NCBI GenBank assembly: GCA_017964005.1
Contig: JAGCSR010000043.1
Coordinates: 59,859 to 123,858 of the forward strand
Length of the DNA: 64,000 nucleotides
DNA from: Clostridiales bacterium
GTDB taxonomy: Bacteria; Bacillota; Clostridia; Saccharofermentanales; Saccharofermentanaceae
Direction of reading: 5' to 3'
The translations under genes and the position numbers were made by a program. The first letter of the stretch is position 1. Each line of letters starts with the position of its first letter. The notes beneath the pieces were generated by a model, which saw only the letters and a program-made list of their open reading frames with translations, was not told where the DNA came from and ran no database searches. Below are positions 1 to 7,294 of this stretch, in pieces.

Positions 1-1209
1 GCATATTATTCCTGCACGATCAAGGGAGAAGAAGCCCTCACGATCTATAAGAAGATGACTGTCATCAAGAACCATACGCTTCCGACTTGCGACAAGAATG
101 GTGTTTCTGTTTATACCGCATCTATCGCAGCTTCGGATTCGGAGGACGGCAAAGATCATCAAGAGACAAAGACCGTCACTGTAAACGCAAAAGGCCACAT
201 GTGGGGTGATTGGGAGATCACGAAGAATGCGACCTTGGAGGCGGAAGGCGAGAAGGTCCACACATGCTTCGTATGCGGCAAGACCGAGACCGCAAAGATC
301 GCAAAGCTCGGACAGACCGGAACTTCCGATCCTGCAACATCTGCAGCGGATACCGGCAGCAAGGCCGGTACAGCTGCTGCCGATAAGAACACCACCGGCA
401 AGGCTTCGGTAACTGCAGTTCAGCCTGCAAAGAATGCCAAGGTATCCCTGGTGCTTGATAAGGCTTCCGGCAGCGTAGTCTGCGGCAAGTCCCTGTCCCT
501 CAAGGCAACCCTGAAAGAATCGGCAGAGAAGATCACCTGGAAGTCTTCCAATACCAAGATCGCTACCGTAGATGCTTCCGGTAAGGTCAAGGGTAAGATG
601 GCCGGCACGGTCACTATCACTGCATCTGCCGCCGGCAAGACCGCAACATGCAAGGTCACGGTTCTCTATAAGGATGTAACCAACAGCAAGGACTTCTGGT
701 TTGTTCCCACAAATCATCTCACGGCTGAAGGCGTCGTCAAAGGTTACGACAACCAGACGAACTTCAAGCCTGCCAACGAGTGTACCCGTGCGCAGATGGT
801 AACATTCATCTGGAGACTCATGGGTGAACCCGCTCCCAAGACAAAAGTCTGCAAGTTCAGTGATGTCAAGAAGACTGACTACTACTACAAGGCATGTCTG
901 TGGGGCAACGAGAACCACATCGTCGAAGGCTATAAGAACGGAACATTCGGTCCCAAGATCGTATGCGCACGCCGCCATGCCGTCACATTCCTGTGGAGAC
1001 TGGCAGGTCAGCCCGCTCCCAAGACGAAGACCAATAAGTTCTCTGATGTTAAGAAGAACGATTACTTCTACAAGGCAACCCTGTGGGCATCCGAGACCGG
1101 CATCCTGGCAGGATACTCCGACGGCACGTTCCGCCCGGACGGCGACTGCCTGAGACGTCAGATGGTTACGTTCCTCTATAAGTACGAGAAGTTTGCCAAC
1201 AAGAAGTGA
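1..1209 (+). CDS. SLH-domain surface protein, C-terminal part (5' truncated by window)
   Basis: The frame is open from base 1, so the true start lies upstream; the ATG at 55 is probably internal. The visible 402 residues begin with a Cys/His-containing segment with two CxxC-like pairs. A low-complexity Thr/Ala/Gly linker follows, then a bacterial Ig-like (Big_2) domain of about 75 residues and three S-layer-homology repeats (motifs such as FSDVKK, GYKNGTF and GYSDGTFRPDG). SLH repeats normally tether exported proteins to cell-wall polymers, so this is a surface protein of unknown ligand. Its Big_2 and SLH module closely resembles the C-terminus of the 17.0-19.9 kb protein, which suggests one family of surface proteins built on a shared anchor. 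An alternative N-terminal role cannot be judged because that part is outside the window. Confidence 0.85.
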   Translation, partial: AYYSCTIKGEEALTIYKKMTVIKNHTLPTCDKNGVSVYTASIAASDSEDGKDHQETKTVTVNAKGHMWGDWEITKNATLEAEGEKVHTCFVCGKTETAKIAKLGQTGTSDPATSAADTGSKAGTAAADKNTTGKASVTAVQPAKNAKVSLVLDKASGSVVCGKSLSLKATLKESAEKITWKSSNTKIATVDASGKVKGKMAGTVTITASAAGKTATCKVTVLYKDVTNSKDFWFVPTNHLTAEGVVKGYDNQTNFKPANECTRAQMVTFIWRLMGEPAPKTKVCKFSDVKKTDYYYKACLWGNENHIVEGYKNGTFGPKIVCARRHAVTFLWRLAGQPAPKTKTNKFSDVKKNDYFYKATLWASETGILAGYSDGTFRPDGDCLRRQMVTFLYKYEKFANKK

Positions 1210-1305
1210 TAACACCGGGCGAGACAGCCGCCCGCGAACGGCTTGTGTCGCGTGCGGCTGACTAAAATAAAAAAGCCTCAAAACACTTTTTTACTATCTC
1301 CTTGG

Positions 1306-1345
1306 CACAGGGCCGTCCCCCCACGGGCGGCCCTGTGCTGATTTT
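1306..1345 (+). terminator. Rho-independent terminator
   Basis: CACAGGGCCG (1306-1315) pairs perfectly with CGGCCCTGTG (1328-1337) and is followed by a T-rich stretch. It closes the SLH gene ending at 1209. A nearly identical hairpin follows the related SLH gene at 19.9 kb. Confidence 0.8.
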
Positions 1346-1396
1346 ATGTTGAATGCATTTTGTATATATTCTTTTTCTATGATCCGTAAAATTCTC

Positions 1397-1445
1397 TTGA
1401 CGGCTAATTCTGATTAGCCTATAATCTGGCTAATTAGAATTAGCC
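1397..1445 (+). promoter_or_regulatory. tetR promoter with two tandem 18-bp palindromic operators
   Basis: TTGACG (1397-1402) and TATAAT (1420-1425) are separated by exactly 17 bp, a near-consensus sigma-A promoter. Operator 1, GGCTAATTCTGATTAGCC (1402-1419), fills the spacer. Operator 2, GGCTAATTAGAATTAGCC (1428-1445), lies at the expected transcription start. Both are perfect GGCTAAT-N4-ATTAGCC palindromes with centres 26 bp apart. Autorepression by the adjacent TetR protein is the natural reading. Confidence 0.85.
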
Positions 1446-1465
1446 AATCGGGTCAGGAGGCGAAA

Positions 1466-2083
1466 ATGGATACCAAACAAAAGATACTGGATGAGGCGCT
1501 GACGCTGTTCTCGGAGAAGGGCTACGCGAATGTTTATGTGGCGGATATCGCAGAGCGTGTGGGCATCAAGGCGCCGTCGCTCTATAAGCACTACAAGAGC
1601 AAGCAGGCGATCTTCGATGCGATCATAGATGAGATGAACAAAAGGTTCGAACAACAGGCGCAGGCCCTCAATATCAACGGGTCTGATGCAACAGCTGATT
1701 CGGAGATCTATAAGAATATGTCCGAAGATGCTCTTCTGGAACTGGGACGTCAGTTCTTCCTGTACTTCCTTCACGACGACTACAACAAACGTTTCCGGAA
1801 GATGCTGACGATCGAGCAGTTCAACAATAAGCAGCTGGCGGATATCTACACTAAACTCTATGTTGATGATCCTCTGACTTACCAGGGGGCGCTTCTCGGT
1901 ATGGTCGCATCTGCAGGGCTCCTCCATACGGACAATGTGGAGATCATGACACTGCATTTCTACGCCCCGATCTACTATCTTCTTACGGTCTGCGACCGGG
2001 ACCCCGCAAGGGAGAAGAAGGCGCTTAAGACTTTGGATGAACATATCAAACAATTCAACAGAATATACGGGAGGAATAAATGA
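1466..2083 (+). CDS. TetR/AcrR family transcriptional regulator
   Basis: This 205-residue protein has a typical TetR length. The N-terminal helix-turn-helix (about residues 5-50) contains KILDEALTLFSEKGY and ADIAERVGIKAPSLYKHYKSK-type motifs, the family's most conserved region. The remaining all-helical part would bind a ligand and dimerise. The ATG at 1466 follows a strong AGGAGG site. The stop overlaps the start of the following flavodoxin-type reductase, so the two are co-transcribed. The two palindromes over the promoter predict that it represses itself and the reductase until an unknown small molecule, perhaps a quinone or nitro compound, releases it. The ligand is inference only. Confidence 0.92.
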   Translation: MDTKQKILDEALTLFSEKGYANVYVADIAERVGIKAPSLYKHYKSKQAIFDAIIDEMNKRFEQQAQALNINGSDATADSEIYKNMSEDALLELGRQFFLYFLHDDYNKRFRKMLTIEQFNNKQLADIYTKLYVDDPLTYQGALLGMVASAGLLHTDNVEIMTLHFYAPIYYLLTVCDRDPAREKKALKTLDEHIKQFNRIYGRNK

Positions 2084-2802
2084 TGAAGATCACGGTTATA
2101 AACGGAACGGAGAAAAAAGGCGTAACCTACAGGCTCAAAGAGATCTTTCTTGAGGAGTTTAAAGGAAAGGCAGAGATAACGGAGTTTTATCTTCCGAGGG
2201 ACTGTCCCGCATTTTGCGCCGGATGCACAGCATGTTTCTTAAAAGATCAGAACCTCTGCAAGGACGCCTTGTATGTGCAGAAGATCGAGAAAGCCCTGTT
2301 GGAAGCGGACCTCCTCGTGTTCACATCCCCGGCATATGTTTTCCATACAACGGGCGCGATGAAAGCGATGCTGGACCACTTCGGTTACAGATGGATGCCG
2401 CACCGTCCCGCCAAAGAGATGTTCGGCAAACGCGCAGTCATAATCACGCAATGCCTGGGCGCCGGCGGATCTTCCACTTCCAAAGACATTAAGGACAGCC
2501 TGTCCTGGTGGGGGGTAAGTTATATCCGTAAGTGCACGTTCAAATTGATGGGTGATATCAATTGGGATAAGCTCACCGACAAGAAACGCAGCGAGATGAC
2601 CGGTAAGCTTACTTCTTTGGCTCGAAAAATGGCTTCCGTTGATTACACGAGACCCGCTCATACAAATCTTATCACCAAGGCCAAGTTCTATGCCGTCCGA
2701 ATGCTGCAGACCGGCCTGGGCAAAGACGATCCGGAATATACCGATTACAAGTACTGGAAGTCCATGGGCTGGATCGATAAGGTCAGGCCCTGGAAAGCGT
2801 GA
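2080..2802 (+). CDS. Flavodoxin-like NAD(P)H-dependent oxidoreductase
   Basis: The 240-residue product opens with a flavodoxin-type strand and loop (ITVINGTEKKGVTYRL) that binds FMN phosphate. A Cys-rich segment follows (residues about 43-62, CxxxCxGCxxC-like), as in iron-sulfur flavoproteins and related NADPH-dependent FMN reductases. A second FMN-contact region reads FTSPAYVFHTTGAMKAMLDHFGYRW. The protein is soluble with no signal peptide. Its start overlaps the tetR stop; ATG at 2080 or 2083 are both possible, with GGGAGG at 2069-2074. A likely role is two-electron reduction of quinones or nitro compounds sensed by the regulator. Whether the cysteines hold a cluster is not visible from sequence alone. 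Confidence 0.85.
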   Translation: MMKITVINGTEKKGVTYRLKEIFLEEFKGKAEITEFYLPRDCPAFCAGCTACFLKDQNLCKDALYVQKIEKALLEADLLVFTSPAYVFHTTGAMKAMLDHFGYRWMPHRPAKEMFGKRAVIITQCLGAGGSSTSKDIKDSLSWWGVSYIRKCTFKLMGDINWDKLTDKKRSEMTGKLTSLARKMASVDYTRPAHTNLITKAKFYAVRMLQTGLGKDDPEYTDYKYWKSMGWIDKVRPWKA

Positions 2803-2937
2803 ACAGAGGAGGGATGGCATTTTCGACATAATGGGGCCTTAATGTTGCTGCCTATTTGTGTTGCTTTACAAGATGTATAAATATACAATAGCGCCGGTGT
2901 CGCAAGATGCCGTAAAGAATAAGATTGGAGATAAAAG

Positions 2938-3795
2938 ATGAAAGGTAAAAAGACATTAGTCAGCGCAGTCCTTTTGGCAGCTCTCGTCCTGGGCGGATGC
3001 AATGCACAGGCTCAGGATCCGACCAAAGCATCAGAAGATAATACTACAGCAGCAACTTCCGAGTCCGCCGAGACTTCAGCTTTCGAAGACACGAAGGCTT
3101 CTGAAGATCCAACGGCTTCCGAGTCTTCCGAAGAGACGAGTTCTGCCCAAGATCCTAAGTTTGATAAGTATAAGGAACTTACGGACATCATCAAAGATTT
3201 CATCGAAGCAAACGAAGGAACCGACGATCTTGACGATTCTTCCAAGATCTATGACCTGCTTGATCCCACGGGTTTGATGGAGCAGATCAAGACAGGCGAA
3301 GCATACAACATGAGATATGCTTTCTACGATGTTGACGGTGACGGCACGGATGAGCTGTTTGTCATCAAGGATTTTGTATATTCATCCGGAAGCATTGAAG
3401 AAGCTATTCACGATACCAGTGTTCTTGCAGTCTTCAGTATCGGTAATGACGGAAGCTATGTCGGCATAACTTCCGGGTGGGAGCGCAACAGGCTCCAGTT
3501 TATGAAGGACGGAAGATTCTACCGCACAGGCGCTGCCGATGCCAACACGATCGTAATGGAATATCAGGAGATGGATCCTATCACCAAGAAAGTCGAGAGC
3601 AAAGAGACATACTTTACTGACGGCACAAGGGATTCCGACGGCAACCTCGTATTGTTCCAGGCCAAGAACCCCGCAATGCCCGCTTTCGGCAGAGGCACCG
3701 ACGAGAATGTCGGCATCTACCTGGAGCCCCAGATCGCAGACGATATCTATCAGTTCACCGAGTCCGTCTCTTTGGAAGATTACTACGGTATTTGA
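2938..3795 (+). CDS. Predicted lipoprotein, unknown function
   Basis: This 285-residue protein has a short lipoprotein signal peptide (MKGKKTLVSAVLLAALVLGG-C) with the lipobox Cys near residue 21. A Ser/Thr/Glu-rich spacer of about 50 residues follows, then a globular domain. That domain includes YDVDGDGTDELFV, an FG-GAP/EF-hand-like acidic motif that often binds calcium. It should be anchored on the outer face of the cytoplasmic membrane. No enzymatic family is recognised. It stands alone between the reductase gene and a strong terminator. Confidence 0.8.
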   Translation: MKGKKTLVSAVLLAALVLGGCNAQAQDPTKASEDNTTAATSESAETSAFEDTKASEDPTASESSEETSSAQDPKFDKYKELTDIIKDFIEANEGTDDLDDSSKIYDLLDPTGLMEQIKTGEAYNMRYAFYDVDGDGTDELFVIKDFVYSSGSIEEAIHDTSVLAVFSIGNDGSYVGITSGWERNRLQFMKDGRFYRTGAADANTIVMEYQEMDPITKKVESKETYFTDGTRDSDGNLVLFQAKNPAMPAFGRGTDENVGIYLEPQIADDIYQFTESVSLEDYYGI

Positions 3796-3814
3796 TCAGG
3801 CACAGCCTGTCCTG

Positions 3815-3855
3815 CGCCGCCGTTCGCATGAGTTGCGGGCGGCGGCTTTTTATGT
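3815..3855 (+). terminator. Rho-independent terminator
   Basis: A GCCGCC-rich arm (from 3815) pairs with GGGCGGCGGC (3837-3846) and is followed by TTTT. It ends transcription of the 2938-3795 lipoprotein gene. Confidence 0.75.
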
Positions 3856-3897
3856 GATAGAATATTTGTGATCGAAAACTTTGGGAGGGATAATACT

Positions 3898-4251
3898 ATG
3901 CGCAAAATAATCTCAACGATCCTTATCGTCATCATGCTGACATCCATGGCATTCGCTTTCACAGGGTGCGGCGAGAAAGCGGACTATGAGTCGCCCCAGG
4001 TCATGTACGATGCACACCTGGCCGGCGAAAACGTTATCGGCAAGACAGTAGATGTAATGGCAACTTACGATTACACTGAAGGGCAGATCTTCGATGGTCC
4101 CGCCCACAACCTCGGCCCCACGATCTACATCCAGCTGACCGGCGACGGCGCTGAGAAAGTCAAGAAAGGGAACGACATTATAGTCAAGATCAAGGAGATC
4201 GAATACGAGAGCAGATTCAGCGTCTCATTCATTTGCGAGAAGGCCGACTGA
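3898..4251 (+). CDS. Small lipoprotein, possible OB-fold (tRNA_anti-like)
   Basis: The ATG at 3898 is preferred over an in-frame GTG at 3868 because GGGAGGG sits just upstream and the signal peptide then starts properly. The product has 117 residues: a hydrophobic signal segment, lipobox FTGC, and a domain of about 90 residues. The pattern GKTVDVMATYDYTEG ... IYIQLTG ... VKIKEIE resembles small secreted OB-fold proteins of the tRNA_anti-like type. That assignment is a fold impression only. It would be membrane-anchored outside the cell; its partner is unknown. Confidence 0.75.
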   Translation: MRKIISTILIVIMLTSMAFAFTGCGEKADYESPQVMYDAHLAGENVIGKTVDVMATYDYTEGQIFDGPAHNLGPTIYIQLTGDGAEKVKKGNDIIVKIKEIEYESRFSVSFICEKAD

Positions 4252-4270
4252 TCGCATTCCCACACTTTTG

Positions 4271-4412
4271 ATGAGAACAATTATATAGCCCCGCATTTTC
4301 CGCAACCCTGAGCAAATAATAAAGTCCCCGCGACTTCTGAAGTTCTATGAGAACAATTATATAGCCCCGCATTTTCCGCAACCCTGAGCAAATAATAAAG
4401 TTCCCGCGACTT
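4271..4412. repeat. Two 66-bp direct repeats (period 76)
   Basis: Bases 4271-4336 and 4347-4412 are identical except for one C/T change. Each ends in a GCAAATAATAAAG(T)CCCGCGACTT-type arm that is complementary to 4442-4465. The unit looks like a tandem duplication of one arm of the tRNA-Pro terminator hairpin. Nothing coding is seen in 4252-4469. Confidence 0.9.
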
Positions 4413-4465
4413 CCGCAGGAGGGCAGAGCCCGACGAGGACTTAAGCGGGGACTTTATTTATTTGC
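4388..4465 (-). terminator. Probable terminator of tRNA-Pro
   Basis: GCGGGGACTTTATTTATTTGC (4445-4465) is complementary, with one bulge, to GCAAATAATAAAGTTCCCGC (4388-4407), giving a stem of about 20 bp. On the minus strand it lies directly after the tRNA and runs into a T-rich stretch. The upstream repeat copy offers a second possible 3' arm. Confidence 0.6.
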
Positions 4466-4469
4466 GATC

Positions 4470-4545
4470 TGGTCGAGGTGACAGGATTCGAACCTGCGAC
4501 CCCATGCTCCCAAAGCACGTACGCTACCAACTGCGCTACACCTCG
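4470..4545 (-). tRNA. tRNA-Pro (anticodon UGG)
   Basis: On the minus strand a full cloverleaf can be read. The acceptor stem CGAGGTG pairs with CACCTCG, and there is a D-arm (AGCGCAGTTGGTAGCG-type). The anticodon stem-loop ACGTGC-TTTGGGA-GCATG carries TGG at positions 34-36, and the T-arm contains GGTTCGAATCC. The discriminator is A and CCA is genomically encoded (4470-4472). The mature body without CCA is 73 nt. Confidence 0.95.
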
Positions 4546-4645
4546 ATGCCTTAAGGATTGTATCATAAATCCTGTTATTTACAAGCAACAGCGGGCGCGC
4601 TAACTGGTCTCACAGTACTGTATGGAGATTTTTCGAAAGACTGAC

Positions 4646-5254
4646 TTATACTTTGTCAGGAAGATCTATGATCTGATAGCCGTATGCGTTATAGATCAGG
4701 GTGCCGGATTCGTGCGTCTGGTGCATGGGGATGTTGACGCCGTAGTTGGCATGGACATGGCCGTGGAACATGTAGGCCGGCTTATATTTGTTCATCATGG
4801 TGTTGAAGGTCTCAAATCCTCTGTGAGGGAGGTCTTCCAGGTCGCCGTAGCCTGCGGCGGGGGCGTGGGTCACGAGAACGTCGAGGCCGCCTGCCAGCTT
4901 GATCCTCGGTGCGAGTTTGGCGGCGCGCCAGCGCATCTCTTTCTCAGTGTACATGTTGCGCCCGTAGGGGTTGTAGCGGAAGGATCCGCCGAGTCCTGCG
5001 AAGTTATAGCCTTTGAACTTAAAGACCCGGTCCTCGATGCATTCAGCACCGCCGACCGGGTCCTTGATAAGATTTCCGTCGTGATTCCCGCAGATATAGA
5101 TAGTGGGAACGTTTACCATCGTGATGAGAAAGTCCAGATAGCCGGTCTTCAGGTCACCGCATGCCACGATTAGTTCCACACCTTCAGTGCGGTCCTTGCG
5201 GTAGTAGTCGTAGATGCGTCGATCTTCGATATCGGCGACTATCATTACTTTCAT
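4646..5254 (-). CDS. Calcineurin-like metallophosphoesterase
   Basis: The 202-residue protein has the ordered metal-binding motifs of the calcineurin-like fold: an N-terminal DIE element near residue 8, GDLK (about 33-36), CGNHDG (about 55-60) and GHVH near residue 175. An internal VTHAPAAGYGD supplies a further His. Cytosolic hydrolysis of a phosphoester or cyclic nucleotide is expected, but the substrate cannot be told. The first residue of motif I is Asp, but the usual DxH is replaced by DxE, which is unusual. The start overlaps the stop of the preceding BMP-fusion gene by 4 bp (ATGA), so the two are translationally coupled. Confidence 0.85.
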   Translation of the reverse strand: MKVMIVADIEDRRIYDYYRKDRTEGVELIVACGDLKTGYLDFLITMVNVPTIYICGNHDGNLIKDPVGGAECIEDRVFKFKGYNFAGLGGSFRYNPYGRNMYTEKEMRWRAAKLAPRIKLAGGLDVLVTHAPAAGYGDLEDLPHRGFETFNTMMNKYKPAYMFHGHVHANYGVNIPMHQTHESGTLIYNAYGYQIIDLPDKV

Positions 5255-7209
5255 TGATCGTTGCTCCCGGATGATAACGGTATTCCATTGGCCTTGACGG
5301 TCTTCTGGGCTGTCTCCGTCAGTTCGTCGAATGACGGGATAGAACCTTCGATGTTGTCATTGAGCCAATTCATATTTATTATATCCGAATTTGACAAACG
5401 TGGTGTGTCCATCTCTTTAATAATCGATGTCTGAGATCTCAGTTCGCCCTCGAATGGGTTGACCGAGTCAGCCGTGATGCAGCGGCGGAGACCGTCGATG
5501 AGCTTTCTGGTCGAGTAAGGGATGTTATCGGCGCAGAGGTTTACATCGATGACTCCTGATGTCATGCCCCACCAGTAGTTGAGGGCGGAGTCTTTGGCAT
5601 CGCCGGTCTCGGCATCCCAGGCGTTGTTGAGGATGGCCTTGACGATGAGTTCGTAGTACTTGCCCCACTTCCATTCCGCGAAAGCGATATTCTTGATCTG
5701 ACCGTCATCCAGGATCTCGTATAAGCCATACTCGTTGTCCAACTTCTTGGGGCTGATGAGGTCAGGGCCTGATACGATGCGGAAATTGTTTTCGCGCACA
5801 TATTCGCGCCAGTATTCATCCTTTAAGCAGGACCAGGTAAGGTGGATCTTTGCCTTGGGGTCAACAAGGGACGCACCGATCGCGAAGGCGTTGATGTTGG
5901 CGATGTTGCCGCATATAGGATAAGTGGACACATAAGCGATCCTGTGGTCGGGCGCAAGGCTTGCCGCGACTGCGCCGAGCATGAACTTGGCTTCATACAT
6001 CCTGCCGTAGTACGTCCTGACGGCGCCGTGGGAGAAGTGGACCGAGCAGTTCATGAACTTTATCTCGGGGTGTGCGACTGCTGCCCTGAGTGCTGACTCC
6101 ATCTGGATCGGCGAAGTCGTGAATATCAGTTCCGCGCCTGCTGCTGCGGCTTTCTCGACGGCCTCGTCGAATTCCTCATCGTCTGCGGCACCTTCGATCG
6201 CGAAAGTCTCTACGACTCCGGGATATACGGATTCCAGATACAGACGTCCCATCTCGTGGCCGTTGACCCAACGTGAAGTATCGGAGAATCCCGCGTACAG
6301 GAACCCGACCTTCAGGGGGTGCTGTTCGTTATAAGCCGGCTTATCGAAAAGCGTATCTATGATCGGAATAGTATTCTTCTTATGGAGCTGAGGTTCCTCG
6401 GAGAACGTGATCTGGTTGCCGTTGGCGAAGATCCTGATCTCCTGCCAGATCGGTCCTAAGTTCTTCTTGATCTCATCTGCCGGGGTATTGATCAGGCTCT
6501 CGTATTTATACGATTCGATATAGATAAGGAAAGCGTCGCCTGCCGATATGGACAGGGCTTTACCGCCGCCTGCTTCATATGCTTTCGAAAAATTTAAGAA
6601 CGCGGACTTAAGATCCATTATGATGTCTTCGTCCCACTTGCCGTCGTCGTAGCTCAGGCCGAGGGCTTCGGCCAGCTTATCGTAGGATCCGGGGCGTGTG
6701 AAAGTGATGTTGTAGATCCCGGTGCAGCGGAAGAACTTCAGGAATTCGTAGTATATTACGACTTCCGGATCATCCGATTCCGGCGGGATAACACGCGTTA
6801 CGGTCGCAAGGATCGTGGGTTGTTCAAGATATTTGAGAACAGAGACACGTTTGTTGCCTTCCATGACATAGAACTTGCCCATGAACTCGATGCAGGTGAT
6901 GGCATCCGAGATGCCTTCCTCCATCTGGTATTCGATGAGGCTGATCCACTTGGAAGCAAACTCCGAATCAATGGGGTGGAGAGGCATGAAGTTCCTTGCG
7001 AAGGACTCCTGCCTTCCTTTCGTGACCGTCCCGACCACCTGGGCCAGAGGGATCTCGCGCGTTCCCACTGACTCCTCTTTCATGGTAGTCCTCGAGGAGA
7101 TCATATCGTCCAAAGCGTGGAGGTAAGGGTAGCGGCCCTGGCTCAACGCCTTGTGCTGTTCTTTGGTTGCAAGTTTTCTTGCCTTTGCGTATTCTTCGGC
7201 TCCTGCCAT
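5251..7209 (-). CDS. ParB-like/BMP-domain fusion protein, cytosolic
   Basis: The 652-residue protein has no signal peptide or lipobox. Residues about 50-140 look like a ParB/sulfiredoxin-type domain (REIPLAQVVG ... YVMEGNKRVSVLKYL). Residues about 295-560 match the basic membrane protein (BMP/PnrA/Med) periplasmic-binding fold (KVGFLYAGFSDTSRWVNGHE, AELIFTTSPIQM, YYGRMYEAKFMLGAVAA). BMP proteins normally bind nucleosides outside the cell for an ABC transporter. Here the fold is cytosolic and no transporter gene is adjacent, so a sensor or regulatory role is more likely than transport. The RBS GAGGAA precedes the ATG. The downstream phosphoesterase is coupled by a 4-bp overlap. Confidence 0.8.
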   Translation of the reverse strand: MAGAEEYAKARKLATKEQHKALSQGRYPYLHALDDMISSRTTMKEESVGTREIPLAQVVGTVTKGRQESFARNFMPLHPIDSEFASKWISLIEYQMEEGISDAITCIEFMGKFYVMEGNKRVSVLKYLEQPTILATVTRVIPPESDDPEVVIYYEFLKFFRCTGIYNITFTRPGSYDKLAEALGLSYDDGKWDEDIIMDLKSAFLNFSKAYEAGGGKALSISAGDAFLIYIESYKYESLINTPADEIKKNLGPIWQEIRIFANGNQITFSEEPQLHKKNTIPIIDTLFDKPAYNEQHPLKVGFLYAGFSDTSRWVNGHEMGRLYLESVYPGVVETFAIEGAADDEEFDEAVEKAAAAGAELIFTTSPIQMESALRAAVAHPEIKFMNCSVHFSHGAVRTYYGRMYEAKFMLGAVAASLAPDHRIAYVSTYPICGNIANINAFAIGASLVDPKAKIHLTWSCLKDEYWREYVRENNFRIVSGPDLISPKKLDNEYGLYEILDDGQIKNIAFAEWKWGKYYELIVKAILNNAWDAETGDAKDSALNYWWGMTSGVIDVNLCADNIPYSTRKLIDGLRRCITADSVNPFEGELRSQTSIIKEMDTPRLSNSDIINMNWLNDNIEGSIPSFDELTETAQKTVKANGIPLSSGSNDQ

Positions 7210-7294
7210 AGTAATTCCTCTTTTCCCTTATTTGCTAAGTTTAAAGTGTCGTTCCTTAATGTTTTACGGTCGCCGAGTCGAGATTTGTTTTGTA

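Noticed and set aside
4622..5173. 183-codon plus-strand frame over the phosphoesterase
   Set aside because: The minus strand carries the complete metallophosphoesterase motifs and a coupled start. The plus frame has none.
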